Part shown: positions 26,755 through 36,092 of the stretch, piece after piece
Position numbering within the stretch: position 1 is the stretch's first letter
Layout of the letters: each line of letters begins with the position of its first letter
DNA from: CAWABB01 sp963780165
GTDB taxonomy: Bacteria; Bacteroidota; Ignavibacteria; UBA10030; UBA6906
Reading direction: 5' to 3'
Assembly (NCBI GenBank): GCA_963780165.1
Contig: CAWABB010000004.1
Location: forward strand, 372,001 to 436,000
DNA length: 64,000 bases
Position numbers and translations under genes: made by a program
Notes under the pieces: generated by a model
What the model saw: the letters and a program-made list of their open reading frames with translations, nothing else
Databases searched by the model: none
What the model was told of the DNA's origin: nothing

Positions 26755-27567
26755 ATGCTCCGCACTGTCGGCACTCTGGTCGGTATTCTGGCGGCGTCTG
26801 TTGGCGCCGCGGGGGCTGCTCTTCCGCCGGGGCCCGGAGGGTCCGTCCTCCTGGACTGCTACTATAATAATGAGTGGAAACCGGACTCGAGCGGGAAGCC
26901 CACCCGGTATCACTACGTGTGGGACGATACCGCCAACTCGGGCTTCTCGCAGCTTGCTACCATCGTCACCGGGTTGGGCGCCCCACCTGAGACCCTGGCC
27001 GGACCGCCGACCTCCTCCGCTCTGCGACGCGCCGCCGTCTACATCATTGTTGACCCGGATACTCCCCGCGAGACTCAAGCTCTGCACGTCCTTGATGCGC
27101 AGGCCGCGGATGAGATCGTCGCCTGGGTCCGCGACGGCGGCGTCCTTCTCCTTCTGGGGAACGATTCGGGGAATGCGGATCTGCAAAGCCTCAACGTCCT
27201 TGCGGGACGGTTTGGGATCCGATTCAATGAAGACAGCAGGAACAAGGTTTCTGGCAGAGCGTACGAGACCGGGACCTTCGCGGACCTGCCTGTACACCCG
27301 GTGTTCGAGGGTGTCCGCCGCATCTTCCTGAAGGAAGTATGCACACTGATCCTCTCGCATCCGGCCGCGGCATTCCTGACCGACGGCCAGGATGTCATCA
27401 TGGCCGCGTCCCCGTTCGGACGCGGGACAGTGGTGGCGGTCGGCGACCCGTGGTTGTACAACGAGTACATGGATACCAGGCGTCTCCCCGAGGGGTATGA
27501 CAACGCCCTGGCGGGAGCGAACCTCTTCAGATGGCTCCTCAGCCTCGCACCTCAAAGGAGCAGGTGA
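26755..27567 (+). CDS. Exported DUF4350-like protein of pectin locus
   Basis: 270 residues with a signal peptide (MLRTVGTLVGILAASVGAAGAA). Features are LLDCYYNNEWKPD, YHYVWDDTANSGFSQL, VYIIVDPDTP, IVAWVRDGGVLLLLGND, AAAFLTDGQDVIMAASPFGRGTVVAVGDPWLYNEY and NLFRWLL. This is the pattern of DUF4350/GATase-like domains that in other organisms occur fused to or beside unsaturated rhamnogalacturonyl hydrolases. It starts 11 bases after the LacI stop codon. No catalytic Cys of a true amidotransferase is seen. Its likely role is accessory to GH105 action or sugar binding in the periplasm; the exact function is unknown. Confidence 0.65.
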   Translation: MLRTVGTLVGILAASVGAAGAALPPGPGGSVLLDCYYNNEWKPDSSGKPTRYHYVWDDTANSGFSQLATIVTGLGAPPETLAGPPTSSALRRAAVYIIVDPDTPRETQALHVLDAQAADEIVAWVRDGGVLLLLGNDSGNADLQSLNVLAGRFGIRFNEDSRNKVSGRAYETGTFADLPVHPVFEGVRRIFLKEVCTLILSHPAAAFLTDGQDVIMAASPFGRGTVVAVGDPWLYNEYMDTRRLPEGYDNALAGANLFRWLLSLAPQRSR

Positions 27568-27688
27568 AGGCTGGGGGAGAACGATGGCAAGGACACGGAT
27601 CGCGTCGGTCTTGACCCTGCCCTGGTGCGGATGCCCCGGGGGTGGAAGACAGTCCAGCGCGCAGCCGAACTCAACACCGAGGACTGCT

Positions 27689-30600
27689 ATGATCATCAGC
27701 AAGGATATCACGGTCTCAGGAGGACGCGAACGTCGCTCCCGTGGTTTCTTCGGTCGGGTCGCCACATGCCTCGCTCCCTTCTGTCTCATCGCGATGTTTC
27801 AGACCGATGCGTTCGGAGCGGGGATCGTGCAGGGAACGGTGGCCGACTCCGTGTCGGGCGAGCCTCTCATCGGCGCGAATGTCTTCTTCATACGAACGGG
27901 GCTCGGGGGCGTTTCGGACCGGGAAGGGAAATTCAGAGTGACCGCCATTCCGGCAGGGTCGTACAGGCTCAAAGTGTCGTACGTCGGATACCGCACACGA
28001 GAGCTCGAGATCCGAGTGGCGGACAATGAGGTGGTGACTGTTGCCATCCGGCTGCTGGCCGACGTGGTGGAAGCCGAGGAAGTCGTCGTCACCGCCCAGA
28101 TGCGGGGCCAGGTTGCGGCCATCAACCAGCAGCTCACGTCCAACACGATCGTGAACGTCATCTCGGAAGAGAAGATCCACGAACTTCCCGATGCGAACGC
28201 CGCAGAAGCGATCGGACGATTGCCGGGCGTTTCCATCCAGCGATCGGGAGGCGAGGCGAACAAGGTCGTCCTGCGCGGGCTCAGCGACAGATACACGGCC
28301 GTCACCGTGGACGGCATCAGGATTCCACCGACGGATGCGGATTCGCGGGGGGTCGATCTGAGCACGATCTCGCAGGGAACGCTCGCCGGCGTCGAGCTCT
28401 TCAAAGCGCTCACGCCCGACAAGGATGCGGACGCGCTCGGCGGTTCCATCAACCTTGTCACGAAGCGTGCGCCTGCCGAGCGCCTGTTCTGGGTGGACGC
28501 GAAGGTGATCTACAATCACCTCATGGCGGCCTACGACCAGTACGATCTTGTCGCCCGATACGGCGAGCGCTACTTTGACGGTGTCCTGGGCGTCCAGGTG
28601 GGAGGCAATCTGGAGCGGCGCAACAGGAGCAGCGAGCGGATCGACCTTGACTACAACCAGACGCTCGCCGGGGGGAACGACTACGAGATCAACGAGGCGA
28701 CCCTGCAGTTTAGCGACGAGATCCGCAACAGGTACGGAGCAAGCCTCCTTCTGGATGTCAACACTCCCGACGAGGGAGTCATCCGGTTCAACACGAACTT
28801 CAGCAGGACCGATCGCAGCTATCTGCTCTCGACGCGCAACTATCCGTACGCCTCCGGTCTGCGCGTCACGTATTCCGCCCGGGACAGGGAGCAGGAAATC
28901 AAGACATTCAATTCCGCCCTGCAGGGGGACAACAATCTCCTCGGGCTCAAGGCCCGCTGGGGTCTGTCATTCGCGGAGTCTGACGCCGAATTCCCCTACG
29001 ACTACGCGATAGACTTCATCGAGCCATCCATCATCGTGGATTCCGTCGTCGTGTCGGGGATGAGCCCCGGCGTCCCGTCGATCAAGTCGAATCCCGAACA
29101 GCTGATCCCCTACGCGCTGAACAACTACCAGGCCGCGTACGCAAACGAGGCATACTTCCGGTACGAAAGAAATATCGACAGGGAGAAGACGGCGTTCCTG
29201 GATCTCGCCCGCACCTACACGCTGTCGGAGCTCCTGTCCGGCGAGATCCGTGGCGGAGCGAAATACAGACACAAGGACAGGGAAAAGGCCAGCAGTCAGC
29301 GCTATGCGCCGTACTACCTCGGATACTGGAGAGAGTTCACGGGGGAGCCAGGCGGGGCATCGTCGCGAAAAGACTTCACCGGGACGTGGTTCGAGCCGTT
29401 CTACCAGCGGTTTCTCCTTGATCCGAGCTCGCGGAATCCGTTCTCTGCTGACTTCCTGGACGCCAACCCGGGATCACGCAAGCTCTACGACCTGTACGAC
29501 CTGAGCCCGATCGTGAACAGGGACGCGTTGCGGCTGTGGTATACGCTGAACCAGAACGGCAGAGACAGTCTCGGGCGGAGTCTGGAGTACTATGATGACC
29601 CCTCCGTGCAGACGGACTTCTACGACGTGGTCGAGCGCGTGTCTTCCGCGTTTCTCATGAACACGTTCACCTGGGGTCCGCTTGTGACGTTTATCGCCGG
29701 TATCCGCGTCGAGCAGGAGAACAACGACTACGGATCCAAGTTCACGCCGTCAGGGCTCGGCGGCTTTCCAATTCCCAGCGGTGGGATCAGCGATACAACC
29801 GCAACGCACTCCGAGACGAACTGGCTGCCCAACTTCCACCTTGCCGCGAGCCCGACCGAGTACATGAAGATCCGGCTTGCGGCGTACCGGGCGGTGTCCC
29901 GGCCGGATTACAACCTCCGCCTTGAGAAATTCATGTCGCAGGGGGGCGGCGGAGCAGTCAGCCTTCTCCTTGGCAACTCCCAGCTCAAGACGGCCACGGC
30001 TTGGAACTACGAAGCCCAGACCTCCTTCTTCGGGAACACGTTCGGGCTGATCTCGGCCTCGGTGTTCTACAAGGAGATCGACAACGTCGCACATGTGTTG
30101 AGGAACGCATCCACGATCGGCAACTCGGTCCTGGACATGCTGGGAATCGCATGGCGGACGCCGCACCTGGGCTCCTACTCTCTCACTGTGCCGTACAATG
30201 CTCCCCGGACCACGAAGGTGTGGGGGCTTGAATTCGAACATCAGGTGAATTTGAATTTCCTCCCGGGGTTCCTTGAGAACTTCATCCTCACGTACAACGC
30301 CTCCCTGGTGCGCTCGGAAACGTATATCCTGGCGACCGACACGTTCACGGTATACGTGAAGCAGCCGACCGGATTTCCGCCTCCGTACGACTCCATCACC
30401 ATCCCGATTACCAACAACAAGATCGTGGAGCGGAAACAAAGGCTGGAGGGGCAGCCGGAGGTGTTCGCGAACATCATCCTGGGGTATGACATGGGTGAGT
30501 TTTCGGCGCGCCTCTCGCTTTTCTACCAGGGCGAATATAATCAATCGTTCTCGGCCAGCGGTCTGAGCGATCAGATCATCAACAGCTTCACCCGGCTGGA

Positions 30601-30775
30601 CCTGGCGTTCAAGTATCAGATCACCCGGAACATCGCGGTGATGCTGAATCTGAGCAATCTCACAAACATTGACGATAGGAATTCGATCTACAACAGATCC
30701 ACCGGGTGGAAGCTTCTCAATACGAGTGAGCAGTACGGCTTCACTGCCGACCTGGGCGTGCGCCTGAACCTGTAG
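27689..30775 (+). CDS. TonB-dependent receptor, polysaccharide-uptake type (copy 1)
   Basis: 1028 residues from ATG 27689 (GAGG site; then leader FFGRVATCLAPFCLIAMFQTDAFG). The frame stays open to 27392 but that part overlaps the preceding gene and is not protein-like. After the leader comes a carboxypeptidase-regulatory-like domain (VQGTVADSVSGEPLIGANVFF), then the plug (ELPDANAAEAIGRLPGVSIQRSG, VVLRGLSDRYTAVTVDGIRI, ALGGSINLVTKRAP) and a 22-strand-type barrel ending LGVRLNL. The plug resembles the TIGR01782 group used for glycan uptake in Xanthomonas and Caulobacter, which works without SusD. A beta-helix T9SS protein gene follows. It probably imports pectin oligomers across the outer membrane. 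Confidence 0.92.
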   Translation: MIISKDITVSGGRERRSRGFFGRVATCLAPFCLIAMFQTDAFGAGIVQGTVADSVSGEPLIGANVFFIRTGLGGVSDREGKFRVTAIPAGSYRLKVSYVGYRTRELEIRVADNEVVTVAIRLLADVVEAEEVVVTAQMRGQVAAINQQLTSNTIVNVISEEKIHELPDANAAEAIGRLPGVSIQRSGGEANKVVLRGLSDRYTAVTVDGIRIPPTDADSRGVDLSTISQGTLAGVELFKALTPDKDADALGGSINLVTKRAPAERLFWVDAKVIYNHLMAAYDQYDLVARYGERYFDGVLGVQVGGNLERRNRSSERIDLDYNQTLAGGNDYEINEATLQFSDEIRNRYGASLLLDVNTPDEGVIRFNTNFSRTDRSYLLSTRNYPYASGLRVTYSARDREQEIKTFNSALQGDNNLLGLKARWGLSFAESDAEFPYDYAIDFIEPSIIVDSVVVSGMSPGVPSIKSNPEQLIPYALNNYQAAYANEAYFRYERNIDREKTAFLDLARTYTLSELLSGEIRGGAKYRHKDREKASSQRYAPYYLGYWREFTGEPGGASSRKDFTGTWFEPFYQRFLLDPSSRNPFSADFLDANPGSRKLYDLYDLSPIVNRDALRLWYTLNQNGRDSLGRSLEYYDDPSVQTDFYDVVERVSSAFLMNTFTWGPLVTFIAGIRVEQENNDYGSKFTPSGLGGFPIPSGGISDTTATHSETNWLPNFHLAASPTEYMKIRLAAYRAVSRPDYNLRLEKFMSQGGGGAVSLLLGNSQLKTATAWNYEAQTSFFGNTFGLISASVFYKEIDNVAHVLRNASTIGNSVLDMLGIAWRTPHLGSYSLTVPYNAPRTTKVWGLEFEHQVNLNFLPGFLENFILTYNASLVRSETYILATDTFTVYVKQPTGFPPPYDSITIPITNNKIVERKQRLEGQPEVFANIILGYDMGEFSARLSLFYQGEYNQSFSASGLSDQIINSFTRLDLAFKYQITRNIAVMLNLSNLTNIDDRNSIYNRSTGWKLLNTSEQYGFTADLGVRLNL

Positions 30776-30864
30776 CGCCGCCGGGCGGTCATATTGTCAT
30801 ATGCACTTGCAGTGCCCAGATTCACCTAGTCAACTGTGGTATTCACCCATTCACGGAGGTCGTC

Positions 30865-32580
30865 ATGGTCACAGGCCACTCCAGGCTGGCGTTCCTGTTG
30901 CTCCTGCTCGTCGTACCCGCGTTGGTGTCGGCGCAGGAATCGATTCTGCCTCTCCGTCCGTACGATGGCACGGCGGCTTCATTCCTGAACGAACAGCTGG
31001 CTGCCGATACCTCGGCGGGCGGCATTATCCCGGCCGGCCGGGTGTACGAGCTGCAACGGGGAGCGCCGTACCTCGCAAACAACAATTTCCGGATCTACCC
31101 CGGACAAACGCTCCGCATGAGGGCCAGAGACAGCGCCGGCGTTACTCGCCCCGTTATCTTCCTCTACCCCAGGGGCTCGGGCACGACTCCACAGAACCCG
31201 CCCGGAAACCTCTTTGAGATGCGCGGGAGCCTGCTGGAGCTCACGGATATCGTCATCAGCGGCTACTTCGAGCCGATCGACACGAATCTCAACAATCTCC
31301 AGGGGGCCCTGATCACCGTCCCCTCTTCGGGAGCGGGGGCGTCGATCCGCCTGGAGCGCTGCATCCTTACAAACAGCAACGGCAATCATGTGCGCACCGA
31401 AGGGGCGATTGCCAAGCTCACCGTCAAGGACTGCATCTTCTCTAACATGGGCTTCCTGGGAAGATCCAACCTCGGAGCCGGGAAGGCGTTCGACCTGCGC
31501 GACGTCTCAATCGACACGGCAATCATCCAGAACAACACGTTTGTGAACTGGCAGGATCGGCTCATCCGTCACTACAGCCTCAGCGGCACCGCAACGTCAC
31601 CGCTGCGGTATCTAAAGTTCGACCACAATACGCTGGTGAACGGCATGTCCTACCACGGGATGCTCTCGCTCGGGACCTGCGGCGGAAAGGCGTTCATCAC
31701 GAACAACCTGCTCATCGATCCGTTCTCGCTCGGCAACGACTCGGATGCAACACGCCAGGCGGAATTCGTCAACAACCTTGAGAAGGATCTGTACGGCGGG
31801 GCGCGCATGACATGGATCTTCACAACGCCGGACACTCTCGGTGGCACCGAGTGGGTCATCGGGAACAACCACTACTCTATCTCCGACTCCGGGCAGGCAT
31901 TCTACGATGAGTTCGCGTCTGCCGGCGTCACGGGTGAAGGGTCGCCGCTGACATATCACATCAACGGCCGTCTTGGTGCTGATTCCGTGAACGCGTTCAC
32001 GAAGATGAGCGTCGCGCTCAACAACATTCCCAAAGTGATGACGACGTTGAATCGGTGGTACAGGTCGCCGGCCGGCGGCAACAAGACCAAGAACACGCCG
32101 AATGCCCTGATCTGGAACCTGGGATTTGACTACGATCGTCGTGGATGGCAGTACTTCCATGATACGCTCGATTGTGCCTATCCCACCGGTTCTCCAGCAT
32201 ATACGGCTGCGACGGGTGGCTATCCGGTCGGTGACCTGAACTGGTTCCCGGACCGGTACACGGCGTGGAAGAACGACCCGGCCGTCTCTGTCGGCCCCGC
32301 CGGCGATCTCGTCCCGCTCGACTATGCGCTGGAGCAGAACTACCCCAATCCGTTCAACCCGGCGACACGGATCGCATTCGCGGTGCCCCAGGCATCGCGC
32401 GTCCGAATGGAAGTCTATGACCTCGTGGGCAGAAAAATCGCGACCCTCATCGATGGCGATCTGGATGCGGGCGCACATGCTGTCGAGTTCGACGCTGCCC
32501 GCTTTTCGTCCGGAGTCTATTTCTACACGCTCGTGACTCCCGATCGGGTCATGACGCGTAAGATGATGCTCCTGAAGTAG
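30865..32580 (+). CDS. Beta-helix T9SS-sorted surface protein paired with receptor 1
   Basis: 571 residues: signal peptide (RLAFLLLLLVVPALVSAQ), a parallel beta-helix made of repeats such as LLELTDIVISGYFEP, IRLERCILTNSNGNH, LTVKDCIFSNMGF, AIIQNNTFVNWQ and YLKFDHNTLVNG, then the segment GGYPVGDLNWFP near residue 460 and a T9SS sorting domain (NYPNPFNPATRIAFAVP). It shares the helix layout and the GG[YF]PVGDLNWFP signature with the protein at 56296-58071, also next to a receptor gene. It resembles DUF4957/DUF5123-like beta-helix proteins of Bacteroidota pectin loci. It may bind or cleave pectin at the surface; no catalytic residues could be fixed. It starts 89 bases after the receptor stop. 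Confidence 0.8.
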   Translation: MVTGHSRLAFLLLLLVVPALVSAQESILPLRPYDGTAASFLNEQLAADTSAGGIIPAGRVYELQRGAPYLANNNFRIYPGQTLRMRARDSAGVTRPVIFLYPRGSGTTPQNPPGNLFEMRGSLLELTDIVISGYFEPIDTNLNNLQGALITVPSSGAGASIRLERCILTNSNGNHVRTEGAIAKLTVKDCIFSNMGFLGRSNLGAGKAFDLRDVSIDTAIIQNNTFVNWQDRLIRHYSLSGTATSPLRYLKFDHNTLVNGMSYHGMLSLGTCGGKAFITNNLLIDPFSLGNDSDATRQAEFVNNLEKDLYGGARMTWIFTTPDTLGGTEWVIGNNHYSISDSGQAFYDEFASAGVTGEGSPLTYHINGRLGADSVNAFTKMSVALNNIPKVMTTLNRWYRSPAGGNKTKNTPNALIWNLGFDYDRRGWQYFHDTLDCAYPTGSPAYTAATGGYPVGDLNWFPDRYTAWKNDPAVSVGPAGDLVPLDYALEQNYPNPFNPATRIAFAVPQASRVRMEVYDLVGRKIATLIDGDLDAGAHAVEFDAARFSSGVYFYTLVTPDRVMTRKMMLLK

Positions 32581-32584
32581 TCGC

Positions 32585-33886
32585 ATGGCTCTCTGCTGGA
32601 ACGTCAGAGGGCTGCTGTTCCTGCTTCTCACCGGTCCCGCCTTGGGCGGGACCGGTGAGAATGCGGACGTGATCGTGTCATCGCGGGGAGACGGCCACGC
32701 TGGATCCATCCAGCATGTGTTGGACTCGCTTGAGGTGTTGCCCGCGCGGCCGTTTGTGATCCTCCTTCGGAACGGACTGTACATGGAGCAGGTGTTCGTC
32801 CGGCGGAGTCACATTACATTGGTGGGGGAAGACCGAGACAGCACACGGATCGTCTTCCCGGTACTCCGCGAAGACTGGAACCGGACCCATGGCGGAAGTG
32901 ACTGGGGTGCAGGCGTCGTCAACATAGACACGGGCACCACGGATGTCACGCTTGCGAACCTTACGGTGCACAACAACCACGGAGCGCTGTACGGGACGCA
33001 CGGGAAGCACCAGTTCGCGGTGCGGGGCGCAGGGACGCGCATCATGATTCTTCACTGCACAATCTCGTCGGACGGCGGCGATGCTCTCAGCCTGTGGAAT
33101 CGGGAGTCGGGCATGTACTATCATGCGGATTGCTTTTTCTCGGGGTGGGTCGACTATGTGTGCCCCCGGGGATGGTGCTACGTGACCGACTCGCGGTTCT
33201 TCGGGTACAACACCCCCAGCGCCAGCATCTGGCACGATGGGAGCGCCGACCGGAGGCAGAAGTTCGTTATCGCGAACTCGTCCTTCGACGGCGTCGCAGG
33301 ATTTCCGCTCGGTCGGAACCATCTCGACGGGCAGTTCTACCTCATCGGCTGCCGATTTTCCGCGAACATGGCCGACCGTCCGTTCTACAGGCCGCGATCA
33401 AGCCCGCGCGAATGGCAGTGGGGTGCGCGGCACTATTTCCATGATTGCCATCGTGACGGGGGAGACTTTCCCTGGTTCCGCGACAACATTCACGAAGCGG
33501 AGGGGGATCCGGATCCGTCCACGATCGACGCACGATGGACATTTGACGGGCAGTGGGATCCCGAAGGGACGATGAGGCCCGTGCTCCCGTTTGCGAGCAG
33601 GCCAAAGCCCGGGCGCGATGCGAAGGACATCGATCCCGACTCCCTCACGCTTTCGTGGATTCCGGGGAGGACCGCGCTGGCCCACCTGGTGTACCTCGGG
33701 GAAGGAGATTCGCTCCCCCTCGTAGCTACCCTGAGGGAAGCACACTTCCACCCGGGCCCCTTGCGAGCTGGCACGCTGTACACCTGGAGAATCGACGAAC
33801 AGTCAGATGCCGGAACGACTCGAGGGAAGACATGGGGTTTCTCCACGAGACCACTCCCCGGCGCGAAACAGGATTCGACACAGTGA
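32585..33886 (+). CDS. CE8 pectin methylesterase with C-terminal FnIII-like domain
   Basis: 433-residue exported enzyme that removes methyl esters from galacturonan so that lyases and polygalacturonase can act. Family features: an N-terminal strand IVSSRGDGHAGSIQHVLDSL, VILLRNGLYMEQVFV, ITLVGEDRDSTRI, NLTVHNN, the two catalytic Asp positions in YHADCFFSG and WVDYVC, and the Arg region FPLGRNH (LGRPW in most relatives). The usual QDT and VDFIFG motifs are altered to ADC and VDYVCP, so it is divergent. Residues about 345-425 look like a fibronectin-type domain (SLTLSWIPGRTALAHLVYLG). It begins 4 bases after the beta-helix gene and ends 5 bases before uxaC, inside a long operon. Confidence 0.82.
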   Translation: MALCWNVRGLLFLLLTGPALGGTGENADVIVSSRGDGHAGSIQHVLDSLEVLPARPFVILLRNGLYMEQVFVRRSHITLVGEDRDSTRIVFPVLREDWNRTHGGSDWGAGVVNIDTGTTDVTLANLTVHNNHGALYGTHGKHQFAVRGAGTRIMILHCTISSDGGDALSLWNRESGMYYHADCFFSGWVDYVCPRGWCYVTDSRFFGYNTPSASIWHDGSADRRQKFVIANSSFDGVAGFPLGRNHLDGQFYLIGCRFSANMADRPFYRPRSSPREWQWGARHYFHDCHRDGGDFPWFRDNIHEAEGDPDPSTIDARWTFDGQWDPEGTMRPVLPFASRPKPGRDAKDIDPDSLTLSWIPGRTALAHLVYLGEGDSLPLVATLREAHFHPGPLRAGTLYTWRIDEQSDAGTTRGKTWGFSTRPLPGAKQDSTQ

Positions 33887-33891
33887 CGGTC

Positions 33892-35325
33892 ATGGCAATG
33901 CCATTTCTCAATGAAGAGTTTCTGCTTGACAGCAAGCGAGCCCGGGAGCTGTATCACGGCTACGCCGAGCCATTGCCGATCATCGATTATCACTGCCACC
34001 TCCCCGTCCGCGAAATTGCGGAAGACCGCCGCTTCGAAAACCTGACCCGGATCTGGCTGGCAGGAGACCACTACAAGTGGCGGGCGATGAGGACCTGCGG
34101 GGTGCCGGAACGGTTCATCACGGGGGACGCGGGTGACCGGGAGAAGTTCGACAAATGGGCCGAGACCGTCCCCAAGACGCTCCGGAACCCCCTCTACCAC
34201 TGGACGCACCTTGAACTGAAAAAGCCGTTCGGCATCTCCGATCACCTGCTGTCCCCCGAAACGGCGAGCGCGATCTGGGAGGCCTGCAACGAGAAGCTTG
34301 CCCGGCCCGAGTTCTCCACACAGGGGATTCTCCGGCAGATGAACGTCGAAGTCGTCTGCACCACTGATGATCCGGTTGACACGCTTGAGTGGCATGCCCG
34401 GATACTGCAGACCGGCACCTGTCCGGCGCGCGTCTATCCGGCGTTCAGGGCTGACCGCATCCTCAAGGTTGAGGATGCGGCGGGGTTCGCAGCCTACGTC
34501 GCGCAACTCGGGCAGGCAGCTGGAATTGAAATCATTGATTATCGTACGTTGGTGGATGCCCTGCGCGCACGACACGATTACTTCCATGTGCGCGGATGCA
34601 GGCTCTCGGATTGCGGCCTCGAGACTGTGTACGCAGAGGACTACACGGATGCAGAAGTGCGTCAGGTCTTCGCGAAGCTGATCCGCGGGTCAGAGGTTGC
34701 CCCGGAGGACCGGCGGAAGTTCCAATCCGCGTTGATGGAAGAGCTCGCACTCATGCACTGGGAGAAGGGTTGGACGCAACAGTATCACCTGGGAGCCTTG
34801 CGCAACACGAACTCGCGGATGATGCGCGTCCTCGGTCCGGACACGGGCTTTGACTCGATCGGAGACGTTGAGATCGCCCGTCCTCTGGCCCGGTTTCTGA
34901 ACCGCCTGGACGGTACCAACAAGCTTGCCCGGACGATCCTTTACAACCTGAACCCGCGCGACAATGAGCTCATGGCCACCATAATCGGCAATTTCCAGGA
35001 CGGTTCCGTCGCCGGGAAGCTGCAGTACGGCGCGGCCTGGTGGTTCCTTGACCAGCTGGACGGGATGACCCGGCAGATCGATGCGCTTTCCGCGATGGGG
35101 TTACTGAGCCAGTTCGTTGGAATGGTGACTGATTCCAGGAGCTTCCTCTCGTACCCCCGACACGAGTACTTCCGCAGGTTGCTGTGCTCGATTCTGGGCG
35201 GGGAGATGGAGCGGGGCTTGATTCCGGACGACATCGGGCTGGTCGGGAGCATGGTCCGGGACGTCAGCTACCATAACGCGCGCCGGTATTTCGATTTTCC
35301 CGGTCTTCCTGACCGGGCCCAGTAA
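33892..35325 (+). CDS. uxaC: Uronate isomerase
   Basis: 477 residues from ATG 33892; the longer open frame overlaps the pectin methylesterase and is not coding. UxaC interconverts D-galacturonate and D-tagaturonate, and D-glucuronate and D-fructuronate, in the cytoplasm. It is an amidohydrolase-fold enzyme: MPFLNEEFLLDSKRARELYH, metal ligands in IIDYHCHLP, VVCTTDDPVDTLEWH, the LALMHWEKGWTQQYHLGALR stretch with catalytic-site His, and GAAWWFLDQLDGMTRQIDAL near the end. The length is normal for the family (about 470). Neighbouring genes supply the following steps, epimerase and reductase. High confidence. Confidence 0.96.
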   Translation: MAMPFLNEEFLLDSKRARELYHGYAEPLPIIDYHCHLPVREIAEDRRFENLTRIWLAGDHYKWRAMRTCGVPERFITGDAGDREKFDKWAETVPKTLRNPLYHWTHLELKKPFGISDHLLSPETASAIWEACNEKLARPEFSTQGILRQMNVEVVCTTDDPVDTLEWHARILQTGTCPARVYPAFRADRILKVEDAAGFAAYVAQLGQAAGIEIIDYRTLVDALRARHDYFHVRGCRLSDCGLETVYAEDYTDAEVRQVFAKLIRGSEVAPEDRRKFQSALMEELALMHWEKGWTQQYHLGALRNTNSRMMRVLGPDTGFDSIGDVEIARPLARFLNRLDGTNKLARTILYNLNPRDNELMATIIGNFQDGSVAGKLQYGAAWWFLDQLDGMTRQIDALSAMGLLSQFVGMVTDSRSFLSYPRHEYFRRLLCSILGGEMERGLIPDDIGLVGSMVRDVSYHNARRYFDFPGLPDRAQ

Positions 35326-35336
35326 GAGGCACACAC

Positions 35337-36092
35337 ATGCACAACCTTTTTGACCTTACGGGAAGCACAGCGATTGTCACAGGGGCGGGTACCGGACTCG
35401 GCCGGGGAATGGCGCTCGCTCTCGCCTCCGCCGGGGCCGATCTTGTCCTTGTCGATCGGGCTCCTTCAGACGCTGTGGCGGAGAATGTCCGGGGGCTTGG
35501 CCGCCGTGCCCTGGCGTTGACCGCTGACCTCTCTCATATGCGGTCCGTGGACGTCGTCGTTCAGGCGGCGGTGCGGGAGTTTGGCAAGGTCGACATCCTC
35601 GTCAACAATGCGGGGATTATCCGCCGCACTCCGGCGATCGAGTTCAGCGAGCAGGACTGGGACGAGGTGATGGCGGTGAACGCGAAGGCGGTCTTCTTCC
35701 TTGCCCAGGCGGCCGCTCGCGACATGGTACAGCGAAAGCGGGGGAAGATCATCAACACGGCTTCACTCCTGGCCTTTCAGGGAGGGATCCTGGTGCCCTC
35801 CTACGCGGCAAGCAAGGGTGCGGTGGCCCAGGTGACGAAGGCCCTAGCGAACGAATGGGCTCAGCATGGAATCAATGTGAACGCGATTGCCCCGGGATAC
35901 ATGGCGACCAACAATACGAAGGCCCTCCGGGAGGACCCAGTTCGGTCTCGCGCAATCCTGGAGCGGATCCCGGCCGGGCGCTGGGGCCTGCCGGAGGATC
36001 TGGCCGGCGTCGTCATCTTCCTGGCATCACCTGCATCGGATTATGTGAACGGACATGTTCTGGTCGTGGATGGAGGATGGCTTGCACGCTGA
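35337..36092 (+). CDS. kduD: 2-dehydro-3-deoxy-D-gluconate 5-dehydrogenase
   Basis: 251-residue short-chain dehydrogenase that reduces 2,5-diketo-3-deoxygluconate to KDG with NAD(P)H, the step after KduI in unsaturated uronate breakdown. Nucleotide-binding TGAGTGLGRGMAL, the NNAG motif in VDILVNNAGIIRR, catalytic YAASK, and a KduD-like C-terminus LASPASDYVNGHVLVVDGGW are all present. It begins 11 bases after uxaC, and the next gene starts directly at its stop. KduI is encoded later in the same run (46822). A general SDR role is possible, but context and motifs favour KduD. Confidence 0.9.
   Translation: MHNLFDLTGSTAIVTGAGTGLGRGMALALASAGADLVLVDRAPSDAVAENVRGLGRRALALTADLSHMRSVDVVVQAAVREFGKVDILVNNAGIIRRTPAIEFSEQDWDEVMAVNAKAVFFLAQAAARDMVQRKRGKIINTASLLAFQGGILVPSYAASKGAVAQVTKALANEWAQHGINVNAIAPGYMATNNTKALREDPVRSRAILERIPAGRWGLPEDLAGVVIFLASPASDYVNGHVLVVDGGWLAR

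Noticed and set aside
27392..27688. N-terminal extension of receptor 1
   Set aside because: Overlaps the upstream DUF4350-like gene, is not protein-like, and a leader begins at 27689 with a ribosome site.
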